64,000 nucleotides of DNA from an uncultured bacterium (GTDB lineage Bacteria; Vulcanimicrobiota; Xenobia; Xenobiales; Xenobiaceae), in the NCBI GenBank assembly GCA_934621605.1, contig CAKTUZ010000012.1, positions 13,936-77,935 on the forward strand, read 5' to 3'. Under the pieces are notes generated by a model. That model saw only the letters and a program-made list of their open reading frames with translations, had not been told where the DNA came from and did no database searches. The position numbers and the translations under genes are program-made. This document shows, one piece after another, positions 55,012 through 64,000 of this stretch (positions are counted from its first letter, which is position 1; each line of letters starts with the position of its first letter).

Positions 55012-56064
55012 ATGCGTCAATTACAGCTTTTAGAACCGGGGAAAGTTGAACTAAAAGAAGTTCCAATTCCCAAAGCCGATCCTGGAGAAGTTGTCTTGAA
55101 AATTCGGGCTGCTTTAACTTGTGGAACCGATTTAAAAACCTTTAAACGCGGCCATCCTAAATTTAGGTTACCTATGCCTTTCGGTCACGAATTTTCTGGC
55201 GACATAGTAGAAATAGGTGACGGTGGTGTCAAGGACTTTAAAGTCGGCGATCCAGTTATGTTGGCTCCTACTGCTCCTTGTGGACATTGTTATTATTGCA
55301 AACGAAATTTAGGCAATTTGTGTTCTTATACCATGGAAACGATGGTTCACGGCGGCTACGCTCAGTATATAAAAATACCCGCTCACGTGGCTAAAATTAA
55401 TCTTTTTCATAAACCGATCTATTTGGATTACTTTGAAGCTGCCGCTTTAGAACCACTATCTTGCGTAGTTTATGGTTCATCTTTCATTGATGTAACTCCA
55501 GGTCGAAGTAATGTCTTGATTATCGGAGCTGGTCCTATAGGCTTAATGTATATACCGATTATGAAATTGCTAGGAGCCAAGCGAGTAGTAGTTTTGGGAC
55601 GCCGCCCTTTGCGCTTACACTGTGCTGAACAATTGGGGGCCGATACAATTATCGATCAAAAATTATGTCCACCCGAACTAAAAAACACAAAGTCCGTTTT
55701 GCAAAAAGCCTTTCAAGGTGAAAATTGCGATGTTATTATCGAGTGTACCGGCCAAACTTCAGTTTGGGAAGAAAGTTTGGCCTTAGCTGATGACGGCGCT
55801 CAGGTTATGCTTTTCGGCGGCTGCGCAAGCGGCACGACTTTCAGTTTGCCCCTGGCCGATATTACAAAACGAAAACTTACAGTAAAGGGTGCGTTCCATT
55901 TTACACCAGAATATGTAAAAAAGACTTATGATCTTCTTTGCAATAGAAAAATCAATATTTCCCCTATCATTACAAAAAAAATGGCGCTTTCACAATACGA
56001 TGAAATGATCAAAGAATTAGTCAAAGGAGATAATATTAAAATTGGCATAGAGCCGGATCTGTAA
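55012..56064 (+). CDS. Zinc-dependent medium-chain dehydrogenase
   Basis: 350 residues of the MDR family. Catalytic zinc ligands AALTCGTDLKTF and MPFGHEFSGDIVEIG, structural zinc loop APCGHCYYCKRNLGNLC, Rossmann site VLIIGAGPIGLMYIPIMKLL and VVVLGRRPLRL. Sequence layout is closest to sorbitol/threonine/L-iditol-type dehydrogenases. Substrate cannot be assigned. It is followed 29 bp later by a membrane protein gene, so the two probably form an operon. Confidence 0.88.
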   Translation: MRQLQLLEPGKVELKEVPIPKADPGEVVLKIRAALTCGTDLKTFKRGHPKFRLPMPFGHEFSGDIVEIGDGGVKDFKVGDPVMLAPTAPCGHCYYCKRNLGNLCSYTMETMVHGGYAQYIKIPAHVAKINLFHKPIYLDYFEAAALEPLSCVVYGSSFIDVTPGRSNVLIIGAGPIGLMYIPIMKLLGAKRVVVLGRRPLRLHCAEQLGADTIIDQKLCPPELKNTKSVLQKAFQGENCDVIIECTGQTSVWEESLALADDGAQVMLFGGCASGTTFSLPLADITKRKLTVKGAFHFTPEYVKKTYDLLCNRKINISPIITKKMALSQYDEMIKELVKGDNIKIGIEPDL

Positions 56065-56093
56065 TCTGTTTAGTTCATCTGTAGTATTCGCAA

Positions 56094-57194
56094 ATGAAAG
56101 CCAAGATCGAGTGGATAGTTAAGCTGTTCAATTCCGTTTATTTTCGCCTTTTAACCGGAATTGCACTCTTAGGGATTCTGTTCTTTTACCTAGATATTAA
56201 TTCTTTGCGACAACTGTTAAATTCATGTCAGCCTAAACTATTAGTCTTAGCCTGGTTAGCTCTGTTCGGAACTATTTTAACCGGCGCTTTGTCTTGGAAA
56301 ATTCTTCTCAAAAGTTTAGGCTTCCGTTTAGACTTTTGGCCTTCTTTGAAGCTTACTTTAGCCGCTTATGGATTGAATAATTTGCTTATAGGCGGTTTTT
56401 GGGGGGAACTTTATCGCTTAAAGGCAGCGCAGAAGTACTCGATACAGCCAACCGCAGCAGCTTATGCAGTCATTTTTGAATTGTGGGCCTCAGCCTGCGC
56501 TCTAATAGTTGCCGCTTCTGCGGCTTTATGTTTTATAAGCTGTAAACTGAATAATACTCTTGACACACCCTTGGCTTTGGCAACAAGTACAAATATTTAT
56601 ATTTTTATCATTTTTTATCTGCTGACCTTAACCATAGTTTTATTCTTAGGTTATTATTTTTTTTCTGATTTTATTATATATCTATATAGATCAAAAGATC
56701 AATTTTCAATAGTACATAAGCATGCCAGTATACGCCATTACATTTTTCAATACATTAAAATTAAAACTATAAACATTATCCTAAAATTCGGAATTAAACA
56801 AGATACTATTTATCATAATATTGATTTTCTTATTAAGAATAAAAAGTCAATAAAGAGATCTTTAATTGCAGCAATTATTATCAATATCTTTACATCTATA
56901 AGCGAAGCTATATCTTATGTATTTTTGGCAAACGCCATAAATATTGATACTGAATTTCATCAATTTTTAAGTACAGTTCCGCTCTTTAGTATATTGTCAT
57001 GGTTACCAATTTCGCTCAATGGTCTGGGAATTCAGGAAGTGGCAGCTTTAATCGTGTGGCAACCTTTTGGTTTTAGTCAAGAAGCTATCATTACAGTTTC
57101 TGCTCTCAACCATATTATCAAATTAACTTGGGCTGCTTTTGGAGTAATTATTTATATATTAGAAAGCTGCTCTAAATCCCTAAAAATAAAATAA
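56094..57194 (+). CDS. Lysylphosphatidylglycerol synthase-like membrane protein (flippase-like domain)
   Basis: 366 residues, mostly membrane helices (about eight): LLTGIALLGILFFYLDINSL, LLVLAWLALFGTILTGAL, YIFIIFYLLTLTIVLFLG and others. The pattern of an N-terminal helix pair, WKILLKSLGF, NNLLIGGFWGELYRL and the later LPISLNGLGIQEVAAL matches the UPF0104/LPG-synthase transmembrane family, which includes HpnL-type proteins. Probably moves or modifies a lipid. The direct neighbour of an MDR dehydrogenase. Confidence 0.8.
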   Translation: MKAKIEWIVKLFNSVYFRLLTGIALLGILFFYLDINSLRQLLNSCQPKLLVLAWLALFGTILTGALSWKILLKSLGFRLDFWPSLKLTLAAYGLNNLLIGGFWGELYRLKAAQKYSIQPTAAAYAVIFELWASACALIVAASAALCFISCKLNNTLDTPLALATSTNIYIFIIFYLLTLTIVLFLGYYFFSDFIIYLYRSKDQFSIVHKHASIRHYIFQYIKIKTINIILKFGIKQDTIYHNIDFLIKNKKSIKRSLIAAIIINIFTSISEAISYVFLANAINIDTEFHQFLSTVPLFSILSWLPISLNGLGIQEVAALIVWQPFGFSQEAIITVSALNHIIKLTWAAFGVIIYILESCSKSLKIK

Positions 57195-57234
57195 GTTCCG
57201 CCTCCTTCAATTACTTTGAAGAAAACCGGAACTT
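57193..57234 (-). terminator. Hairpin between convergent membrane-protein gene and ddl
   Basis: AAGTTCCG and CGGAACTT with an inner TTCAA/TTGAA stem; the minus-strand side continues ATTTTATTTTTA. It overlaps the last codons of the upstream gene by 2 bases. Confidence 0.7.
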
Positions 57235-57286
57235 AAATTAATTAAAAACGTTTAGGCACTACCCATCACATACACATGCCCACCAA

Positions 57287-58393
57287 TTACGGTTTAAATA
57301 ATGTTCTTTTTTTGTCATTATAACGTGCAATAGCTAAACTTATCAAACGATCCAAAAGCTCACTGTATTCGACACCGGAAGCTTCCCAAAGCTTGCTAAA
57401 CATAGAAAACTGAGTAAAACCTGGCAAAGTATTAACTTCATTAAGCCAAATATTGCCTTGAGAGTCCATAAGAAAATCGATACGGGCCAATCCATTAAGA
57501 TCGGCGGCTGTCCAAGCTTTTTGCGCCAACTTCTTAATTTCCATTACAGTTTCCTTAGGTAACGGCGCAGGAATAAGAAGTTGCGGAGCTCCGTCGTTTT
57601 TATATTTAGTACTGTAATCATAAAATTCGCTGGTATAAGTAATCTCACCAGGTACAGAGCATTCAGGAACATCGTTACCAATAACGCCAATTTCAATTTC
57701 GCGAGGAGATTGGCAGGCAGCTTCTACCAAAACTTTACGATCAAATTTGGCCGCCAGCACCAAGGACTCACCCAATTCTTCTCTAGTGTCGGCTTTAGTA
57801 ATCCCTACGCTTGAACCTGCGTTGGAAGGTTTAACAAAACAAGGTAAACCGGGCTTCTTAAGAGCCTTTTCCACACAACTATCCAAATCTGCTTCAATTT
57901 TAGAACGCAATAAAGTTACGCTAGGCAAGACTGGCAATCCATTGTGAGCCCAAACGTCTTTAATAACAGCCTTATCCATACCAACAGCCGAAGCCAAAAC
58001 ACCATCGCCTACATAGGGAATATCGGCCATCTCAAGCAAACCCTGAATAGTGCCATCTTCGCCAAAAGTACCATGTAAAACTGGGAAAACTACATCAAAG
58101 TTGAGATCTAATAATTCATGAGAATTATTTTTATACTCTGAAATCGAGCGTCCCTGATAGCCGGGACGAACAGTAGCTTCCCCCTCTTCACTATCTTCGA
58201 CAATTCCTTTATTTAAGGCCGATTGAGCTTGAGAACCAATCACCCATCGACCGCTACGCGAAATACCAGCAAGAAAAACATTATACTTTTCAGGTGACAA
58301 AGCCGCTGCTACAGAGCGAGCTGACAACACGCTTATTTCATGTTCAGCCGACTTTCCACCAAAGACGACCAATATATTAAGTTTTTTAATCAT
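57287..58393 (-). CDS. ddl: D-alanine--D-alanine ligase
   Basis: ATP-grasp ligase making the D-Ala-D-Ala dipeptide for peptidoglycan. 368 residues. VVFGGKSAEHEISVLSARSV, LHGTFGEDGTIQGLLEMADI, GDGVLASAVGMDKAV, VKPSNAGSSVGITKA and WLNEVNTLPGFTQFSMFSKL are complete. The omega loop has EFYDYSTKY with Tyr, as in D-Ala-adding enzymes rather than the Phe or other residues of D-lactate ligases. Starts MIKKLNIL. Confidence 0.97.
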   Translation of the reverse strand: MIKKLNILVVFGGKSAEHEISVLSARSVAAALSPEKYNVFLAGISRSGRWVIGSQAQSALNKGIVEDSEEGEATVRPGYQGRSISEYKNNSHELLDLNFDVVFPVLHGTFGEDGTIQGLLEMADIPYVGDGVLASAVGMDKAVIKDVWAHNGLPVLPSVTLLRSKIEADLDSCVEKALKKPGLPCFVKPSNAGSSVGITKADTREELGESLVLAAKFDRKVLVEAACQSPREIEIGVIGNDVPECSVPGEITYTSEFYDYSTKYKNDGAPQLLIPAPLPKETVMEIKKLAQKAWTAADLNGLARIDFLMDSQGNIWLNEVNTLPGFTQFSMFSKLWEASGVEYSELLDRLISLAIARYNDKKRTLFKP

Positions 58394-58538
58394 AGCTGCG
58401 TTCTGTTCTATACCTAAGAGATTGAGCCTGCCGCTTCAGTCCTTTTTATTTGCCTACTCAAGCAGGTTTTCAAGCTATACTCGCTAAAGTTCGCGGTTCA
58501 AGTTTTTTTCAAAAGTTTAAATTGTTCGTGATAAAAAA

Positions 58539-59279
58539 ATGTTAGAAACAAAAGATACCATTGTTGTTTTATGCAGTCCTGAGGGTGAAGCCAATATGGG
58601 CGGAGCCGCTCGTTCTATGACCTGTTTCGGTTTAAATAAACTCGTTTTGGTCTCACCGCGCAAACAACCAGGCATAACTGCTCAGAACTGGGCTTGTCAT
58701 GGCTTGGAAGTTTTGCAAGCGGCTAAACAAGTATCAACTTTGGAAGAAGCGCTCTCGGAAGTAAATTTTGCTTTTGGATTTACCAGACGTTACGGTAAAA
58801 AACGCCACAAGCTTCTGTCGCTGCCCGACTTAAAAAGCGAATTGGACGCTCACGTCCAACCGGGCAAAGTAGCTTTAGTCTTTGGTAACGAAGAATCAGG
58901 GCTATCTAATGAAGAACTGGAAGGCTGCCATCGTCTGGTAACTATCCCCAGTGAAGGTTCGCTGAATCTTTCTCACTCGGTTTCTTTAGCCTTATATGAG
59001 CTTTTCGGTCGCTCTCACAGCGTTCCCGGAACTCAGCAAAAAAAATTGGCTGCAGCAGATAAGCGCCTCAAATTAATGAAAGCTGTGGGTAACTACTTAG
59101 AAGAAATGGGCTATCCACCTCAACGAGGAGCCAGCAAATTGGAAGAAATTGCCAAATTCAGTGATATTTTAGATCGCGCCCAGTTAGAAGATTGGGAAAT
59201 TGGCTACATTGGCGGCATGTTTAAACATCTCTATGTAAAATTTCAAGAATTGCAAAGTAAAATCGACAGCTTTAAGTAA
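58539..59279 (+). CDS. SpoU/TrmJ-family RNA methyltransferase
   Basis: 246 residues of the SPOUT superfamily. N-terminal SPEGEANMGGAARSMTCFGL, then FAFGFTRRYGK, LVFGNEESGLSNEEL and the knot region LNLSHSVSLALYELFGRS. The arrangement (N-GG-AR, GNE-SGL) fits TrmJ-like 2'-O-methyltransferases acting at tRNA position 32, with a C-terminal helical extension. Could also be an uncharacterised TrmH-family enzyme for rRNA. Confidence 0.87.
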   Translation: MLETKDTIVVLCSPEGEANMGGAARSMTCFGLNKLVLVSPRKQPGITAQNWACHGLEVLQAAKQVSTLEEALSEVNFAFGFTRRYGKKRHKLLSLPDLKSELDAHVQPGKVALVFGNEESGLSNEELEGCHRLVTIPSEGSLNLSHSVSLALYELFGRSHSVPGTQQKKLAAADKRLKLMKAVGNYLEEMGYPPQRGASKLEEIAKFSDILDRAQLEDWEIGYIGGMFKHLYVKFQELQSKIDSFK

Positions 59280-59402
59280 GATAAATAAGAAACGATAAAA
59301 GCTAATGACTATTATATTACTCATGCATTTATTATTTATCTATTTTACATAATTGTTGCATATTAAGTTTTAGAAAATAAAAAAATCCAGTACGGAGGCC
59401 CT

Positions 59403-61565
59403 ATGAATATCAATCAATGGAAAAAAGCGGCAACTATGTGCGGCTTGATGTTGGCTACTGTAGCTATTCAACCCGCTTATGCCGAAACTCCCCAGACCGG
59501 AGAATGCGCTAAAAAAGCCGGTTGCTGTGCTAAAAGCAGTTCGACTTGCGCTCGCTCTCAAACAGCTTCTGATTCTTGCTGTACCGGGTCAAAAACTGAA
59601 ACTAAAGCCGATTCCAGAACAGGCAGCGGTATAAATGAGCAAGATTTTGATCGCTCTGTTAAACCCAGCGATAATTTCTATGAATATGCCATCGGTGGCT
59701 GGAAAAAGGCCAATCCTATCCCCGGCGATCAGGCTCGTTGGGGTACCTTCACCATTTTAGCCGACAATAATTATAATATCCTGCACGAAATTCTAGAAGA
59801 AGCTGCTGCCAATCCTCAAAGTGAACTAGAAACTAAGTTAGGCAAACTTTACAAGAGCGGTATGAACGAAAAAGCTCGCCAACAAGTAGGTATTGCTCCT
59901 TTAGAGAGTGAGCTTAAAGCTGTTCAAGATATCAAAGATTCCACCGCATTGCTTAATATGATAGCTTATCAGCATAGTCGCGGCTTAACTCCTTATTTCA
60001 ATTTAGATTCAGCTCAGGATGACAAAAATAGCACTAAGATTGTAGCTACTATTTGGCAAGCTGGCTTAGGCTTACCCGAGCGCGACTATTATATCCGCAC
60101 GGACGATCAATCTAAGAAACTGCGCTCCCAGTATGTCAGTTTCATGACTAATATGTTTAAACTGGCCGGTTATCCGGCTCGCAAGGCCCAAACAGCTGCT
60201 CGCAATGTTATGGACATCGAAACCAGTTTAGCCAAAGCTTCTCTACCTGCCGCCGAAATGCGCGATCCGCAGAAGATGTACCATATGATGAGCCAAGATA
60301 GTTTGACTAACCTTGTTCCAACTATTGATTGGAATAGCTACTACAAAACTATCGGCATTAACGTCCCCCAGGAAGTTAATGTCACTGTCCCTGACTTTAT
60401 GAAGTCTGTTAACGGCCTTTTGAACGATAAGTCGCTCTTCGCTAAACATAAAGATTATTTAGCTTGGCGTGTTATTTCCTCAGGAGCTCCTTATCTGACT
60501 AAAGAATTTGAAGAATGTTCTTTCAATTTCTACAGCAAAACCTTACGCGGCATTAAAGTTATGAAACCTAGCTGGAAGAGAGTTACCGGTGTAGTCGATA
60601 ACTTAATGGGACACGGCTTGGGTCAGCTTTATGTTAAGAGAGCTTTTCCCCCCGAAGCTAAACAAAAAGTATTGGATATGGTGAAGAATATTACAGCTTA
60701 CATGGCTGAAGATATTCCTCGTTTGGATTGGATGAGTGAAACTACCAAACAGGAAGCTTTAAATAAGCTGCACGCTTTCCGAGCCAAAATCGGCTATCCG
60801 GACGTACCTCGTGATTACTCCAAGCTTACCATTACTGATTCTTACTATGATAATATGCGCAATGCTGAACGCTTTGAAAAGCAGCGCAGCTTAGCCAAAA
60901 TCGGTAAACCTATCGATCCCAATGATTGGTATATGGCTCCTCAGGAAGTTAATGCCTATTACGCTCCCAGCGATAATGAAATCGTCTTCCCGGCAGGTAT
61001 TTTACAGCCTCCGTTCTTTGATCCAAAAGTTGATGATGCAACAAACTACGGTGGTATAGGCATGGTAATTGGTCATGAAATCAGTCACGGTTTCGATGAT
61101 CAAGGCGCTCAGTATGACGGTCAAGGTAATATGCGCAACTGGTGGACAGCTGAAGATAAAGCCAAATTTGATAAGTTGACTAAGGGTGTAGAAGAACAAT
61201 TTTCTTCTTATGTTGTTCAGGGGCAACATCTTAATGGCAAACTTGTGTTGGGTGAATCTATTGCAGACTTAAGCGGTTTAGCTCTTGCTTGGGGCGCTTA
61301 TCAAAAATCACTTAACGGCAAAGAGGGTCCTATTATCAATGGTTATACTCCGGCTCAGCGTTTCTTCCTCAGTTATGCCAAGATTTGGGCTATCAACATT
61401 AGTCCAGAGATGGAAAAATTACAAATCAATACCGATCCTCATCCCACAGCCATATGGCGTGTAAACGGTCCGCTTTCCAATATGGAGACTTTCTTTAAGG
61501 CCTTTGACATTCCTGAAGGTTCTCCCATGTGTCGTCCGGCCGATCAGCGCAATAAAATATGGTAA
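59403..61565 (+). CDS. M13-family zinc metalloendopeptidase (PepO/neprilysin type)
   Basis: 720 residues, ATG with CGGAGG upstream. Signal peptide GLMLATVAIQPAYA, cut before ETPQTGE. A short Cys-rich linker follows (residues about 35-65: CAKKAGCCAK, SDSCCTGS). The M13 fold is complete: FDRSVKPSDNFYEYAIGGWK, NAYYAPSDNEIVFPAGILQP, zinc site VIGHEISHGFDDQ (His at about 558), ESIADLSGLALAW and the C-terminal HPTAIWRVNGPLSNM. Secreted peptidase, probably acting on peptides in the periplasm or outside. The Cys cluster is unusual for the family and may form disulfides or a metal site. Confidence 0.93.
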   Translation: MNINQWKKAATMCGLMLATVAIQPAYAETPQTGECAKKAGCCAKSSSTCARSQTASDSCCTGSKTETKADSRTGSGINEQDFDRSVKPSDNFYEYAIGGWKKANPIPGDQARWGTFTILADNNYNILHEILEEAAANPQSELETKLGKLYKSGMNEKARQQVGIAPLESELKAVQDIKDSTALLNMIAYQHSRGLTPYFNLDSAQDDKNSTKIVATIWQAGLGLPERDYYIRTDDQSKKLRSQYVSFMTNMFKLAGYPARKAQTAARNVMDIETSLAKASLPAAEMRDPQKMYHMMSQDSLTNLVPTIDWNSYYKTIGINVPQEVNVTVPDFMKSVNGLLNDKSLFAKHKDYLAWRVISSGAPYLTKEFEECSFNFYSKTLRGIKVMKPSWKRVTGVVDNLMGHGLGQLYVKRAFPPEAKQKVLDMVKNITAYMAEDIPRLDWMSETTKQEALNKLHAFRAKIGYPDVPRDYSKLTITDSYYDNMRNAERFEKQRSLAKIGKPIDPNDWYMAPQEVNAYYAPSDNEIVFPAGILQPPFFDPKVDDATNYGGIGMVIGHEISHGFDDQGAQYDGQGNMRNWWTAEDKAKFDKLTKGVEEQFSSYVVQGQHLNGKLVLGESIADLSGLALAWGAYQKSLNGKEGPIINGYTPAQRFFLSYAKIWAINISPEMEKLQINTDPHPTAIWRVNGPLSNMETFFKAFDIPEGSPMCRPADQRNKIW

Positions 61566-61659
61566 ACGCTACAGCAGTTACCGAAAGCGCTGTAAAGCCC
61601 CTGCCTTCGGACATGGGAAATATTTTGGTTTTAGCTACAACTTGTAATCGGTAATCAAA

Positions 61660-61698
61660 ATAAAGCGGACTGAGAGATACTTTCAGTTCGCTTTATTT
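61660..61698. terminator. Bidirectional terminator between M13 peptidase and hydrolase
   Basis: AAAGCGGACTGA and TCAGTTCGCTTT pair over 12 bp with one wobble, flanked by A-rich and T-rich tracts. Confidence 0.82.
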
Positions 61699-61734
61699 AC
61701 CATTAATCGAATATAGTATAAAATTTAAACTAGG

Positions 61735-62460
61735 CTATTCTATCTTACCAACAATTTTAGCACCCAAAGTTTGCATATGCTCAAAGAAGACACAATTAAG
61801 TAATTGTTCATCATGCGGAATTGTATTGTTTTTTTGGGCCGTTTCACAACTGCAATCAAAAGTTGCCGCCGTATTCAAAGGTACTACCAAATTCCAATGG
61901 CAACGACGCGAGATTGAATAAAATCTGAGACCTGCTACCAAATGGTATAAGCATAAATCGGTAACTCCGCCCATAACTATTATGGTATGCAACTTATCTA
62001 AAGTGAGTAAGTGATTAAGTAAAGAAGTATCAACTAATGAGCTGATCGTTTGTTTATTAATAATCAAAAAATCTTTAGCGCAATCTAAAGAAGTAAGAGC
62101 ATCCTCTAATTGGCTTTCAGGACTATCTCTTAAACAATGCGGCGGCCAAGAAGTGAATTCTGGACTGTTAGGATTATGTGAATCGCAAGTAAAGATTAAG
62201 TGGCGTACTCCCATATCTGCAGCTTTCTTTACTGTCTCGGCAATATTGGGCACGATAGCTGCCATTTGCGAAGAGCTCATTAAGCCTTGGGAACAGAAAC
62301 CTTTGACAGCATCTACAGTAATGCAAGCAATATTTTTAGCCCCGCCCGCCTCTTCGATAAGTTCATCCCAACTCAGCAAATTTTTTCGGCTTTGTTCCAT
62401 AAAGTTGTATAAATACTGAAGATAAGGACGACGTTCTTCTAAAAATTCTTCAAAATGCAT
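61735..62460 (-). CDS. Isochorismatase-fold cysteine hydrolase, nicotinamidase-like
   Basis: 241 residues, ATG with AAGGAG upstream. The catalytic triad is visible: Asp in ITVDAVKGF, Lys in IINKQTISSLVDTSLL and Cys in VMGGVTDLCLYH. A metal-binding D-x-H motif is in FTCDSHNPNSPEF, followed by SWPPHCLRDSPESQ, typical of nicotinamidases (PncA). The product would be nicotinate for NAD recycling. Its neighbour, read in the opposite direction, is NAD kinase, which supports an NAD role. Substrate remains inferred. Confidence 0.82.
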   Translation of the reverse strand: MHFEEFLEERRPYLQYLYNFMEQSRKNLLSWDELIEEAGGAKNIACITVDAVKGFCSQGLMSSSQMAAIVPNIAETVKKAADMGVRHLIFTCDSHNPNSPEFTSWPPHCLRDSPESQLEDALTSLDCAKDFLIINKQTISSLVDTSLLNHLLTLDKLHTIIVMGGVTDLCLYHLVAGLRFYSISRRCHWNLVVPLNTAATFDCSCETAQKNNTIPHDEQLLNCVFFEHMQTLGAKIVGKIE

Positions 62461-62546
62461 CAGAATATAACTCCTTTTGGGTGCTCTTAGTAGGCCGCTT
62501 GTTGTATTATAGCTAAAAAAAAAATATTTTCCAGGAATACAGAAAA

Positions 62547-63401
62547 GTGAGCCAAGTAAACGCTAAAGAAAATTTCGTCACTCGCCGAGCTTTCGGTATA
62601 TATTGCCGTCCCGACTGTCCTAAAGCCGATCAAGCTTTAGAAAAGGCCAGACATTTCTTAAAAGCTCATCATATAGATATAATTACTTTGGAAGATATAT
62701 TAAACGGACAGCCCGCCGAAGCAGTTTTGACTTTTGGCGGAGACGGTAGCTTGCTCCATGCAGCCAGATTAGTAGCTCAAGAGAATATTCCCGTCCTGGG
62801 AGTAAACTTTGGCCGTATAGGTTACTTATGCACCGTCAATTCAGAACATTTGGAAAATACTCTAGAGCGCTTAGTAAATAAAGATTACCATTTAGAGCAA
62901 CATACCATGCTTTCTTGCCAAGTATACGAAAACAATCAGCTTATCTGGAGCTCTCAGGCTCTAAATGAAGTATTGGTTGGCGGTTGCAACCGCACTGTAT
63001 GCTTGGAAGTTATTATAGATGGAGTAAAATTTGCCACGGTGCGCGGCGATGGTTTAATTTTAGCAACCAAAACAGGCTCTACCGCCTATTCTTTCAGCGC
63101 TGGCGGCCCGGTTCTCTTAGTCGACAATGCTCTATGTTTAGTGGCTTCTAACGCGGTATTCTCTTCATCTATTCGTTCTCTGGTTTTATCAACTGAGACT
63201 ACTGTGATCATAAAAAATTTAACTAATCCAGCTAAGCCTTATGTGGTTGCAGATGGCCAAAAAGATTGTACAATCAATAAAGATGCCATAGTAGAATTGA
63301 AGAAATCCGACTTAAAGTCCAGCTTTATTATTTTTGGCAATACTTCTCCTATTCAAGACTTGCACCGCGGCTTCCAAGAGCTTATGATGCGCTCTTTTTA
63401 G
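62547..63401 (+). CDS. nadK: NAD kinase
   Basis: Phosphorylates NAD to NADP with ATP or polyphosphate. 284 residues from a GTG with AGGAA upstream. LTFGGDGSLLHAARLV (GGDG), VLGVNFGRIGYL, ALNEVLVGG and LILATKTGSTAYSFSAGGPV are the NadK signatures. C-terminal VADGQ matches the family. Divergent from the nicotinamidase-like gene with 86 bp between. Confidence 0.95.
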   Translation: MSQVNAKENFVTRRAFGIYCRPDCPKADQALEKARHFLKAHHIDIITLEDILNGQPAEAVLTFGGDGSLLHAARLVAQENIPVLGVNFGRIGYLCTVNSEHLENTLERLVNKDYHLEQHTMLSCQVYENNQLIWSSQALNEVLVGGCNRTVCLEVIIDGVKFATVRGDGLILATKTGSTAYSFSAGGPVLLVDNALCLVASNAVFSSSIRSLVLSTETTVIIKNLTNPAKPYVVADGQKDCTINKDAIVELKKSDLKSSFIIFGNTSPIQDLHRGFQELMMRSF

Positions 63402-63414
63402 CTCTTGATATACT

Positions 63415-63780
63415 CCCTAGCTAAAGCCAGGGGATTCTGAAATACTAACGAGCCTTGCCTACTGAGAATCTGCAGTTTTTAAGCGCTCTCTCTACAATGG
63501 AAAATGCCCTGCCCATACACTTATGTACTAACTATGCGAAGAGAATACGATTGCCTTCACGCTCTATATTTATTAAAGCATTTCTATCACGATTATGTCT
63601 GCTGCCACAATTAGGACAAATCCATTCTCTGACTTTCAAATTCTTGATCTCTTTATTTTGGTAGCCACAATCTGAACAAAGCTGGCTTGACGGGTAAAAC
63701 CTATCTATTTCTACGACAGCAGAGCCTGTTTTATATATGGCATTTGCTGCGCTAATATTTGTGCTTTGAACGCGTTCATT
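63415..63780 (-). mobile_element. IS605-type element, right-end remnant with tnpB 3' fragment
   Basis: Fourteen bases after nadK lies the hairpin CCCTAGC TAAA GCCAGGG (63415-63432), like the subterminal hairpins of IS200/IS605 elements. Reading the minus strand from about 63775 to a TAG at 63532 gives NISAANAIYKTGSAVVEIDR, FYPSSQLCSDCGYQNKE and CPNCGSRHNRDRNALINIER, the C-terminal zinc ribbon and last RuvC Asp of a TnpB. Only about 80 codons remain. It belongs to a different TnpB subgroup from the one at 17613. Confidence 0.75.
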
Positions 63781-63831
63781 TTATGGCAGGCAGGCATTTT
63801 ATAGCGGTTGCGAAGCTAAAGTGCAAGCGTC

Positions 63832-63953
63832 AAAGTCTCCGTTTCTCTGTCTGTTGGCTGCGTTTTAGCCTATAGCAAGCTTCAGGCGTTACCGAGCCTT
63901 TCGCTTTGCTATAGGCTAAACTGCGCTTAAAAAAATACAGAAACGGAGACTTT
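63832..63953. repeat. 122-bp nested palindrome
   Basis: Outer arms AAAGTCTCCGTTTC and GAAACGGAGACTTT (14 bp), inner arms TTTAGCCTATAGCAA (63864-63878) and TTGCTATAGGCTAAA (63906-63920, 15 bp), both perfect. The loop is 27 nt. No T-run of terminator type follows. It lies beside the IS remnant in the last 220 bp of the window, where no gene is seen. Confidence 0.8.
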
Positions 63954-64000
63954 TAATGTTCGCAAGCTCGGCCAAAGCTTCCGGCACTTATTGCCGACGT

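Noticed and set aside
63832..63953. Integron attC site
   Set aside because: The palindrome lacks the GTTRRRY/RYYYAAC core boxes, and no integrase gene is nearby.

Overview
The window is AT-rich bacterial DNA (estimated by eye, not counted) with a Gram-negative-style envelope. It encodes lipoproteins, many exported Sel1-repeat proteins, D-Ala-D-Ala ligase, an M13 peptidase, and a hopanoid side-chain cluster (hpnH, hpnI, hpnG, hpnA). The mix of CFI-box-CTERM protein, pilin-like C-terminal domains, AlbA_2/Schlafen-type ATPases and decayed IS605 elements suggests an uncultured, probably host-associated lineage, possibly near Cyanobacteriota/Vampirovibrionia or Elusimicrobiota. I cannot place it from sequence alone. 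I found no tRNA, rRNA or CRISPR array.

Layout. 1-5.6 kb: a CFI-box-CTERM surface-type protein cut by the window edge, small unknown genes and an AlbA_2/HATPase regulator followed by a 12-bp tandem array. 5.7-11 kb: a wrecked type III restriction-modification locus. Mod is reduced to its 3' end, Res carries frameshifts and an internal deletion, and a SNF2-type helicase has lost its N-terminus. An intact DUF4391 gene remains. A sharp head-to-head junction lies at 7860/7861. 11.3-16.4 kb: a second AlbA_2 regulator, an O6-methylguanine methyltransferase, and bioB-bioD-bioA with a frameshift near the bioD 3' end. 16.6-18.9 kb: an IS605-type element with dead tnpA and intact tnpB that truncates a GNAT gene. 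19-21 kb: nitroreductase, HAD hydrolase and a hydrolase remnant.

21.1-29.7 kb, all on the minus strand: eight accessory genes for exported Sel1-repeat proteins, membrane proteins with pilin-like cysteine domains, and two zinc-ribbon proteins sharing one conserved 5' module but with unrelated C-termini. 30-34.4 kb: an unexplained three-gene membrane cluster, RhuM, a cytosine-methylase stub and a YbjN protein. 34.6-37 kb: lepA and HU. 37.7-42.6 kb: the hopanoid cluster. 42.7-48.9 kb: lipoprotein, LOG, GNAT, a duplicated small-protein locus and a zinc-ribbon protein. 49-63.4 kb: mostly housekeeping (M28 peptidase, fpg, radical SAM, OLD nuclease, MDR dehydrogenase, LPG-synthase-like membrane protein, ddl, SpoU methylase, M13 peptidase, nicotinamidase-like hydrolase, nadK). 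The right edge holds another IS605 remnant and a 122-bp fold-back palindrome.

The least explained parts are the 21-30 kb Sel1/zinc-ribbon/pilin-like cluster, the 30-32.7 kb membrane triad, and the rearranged type III locus.
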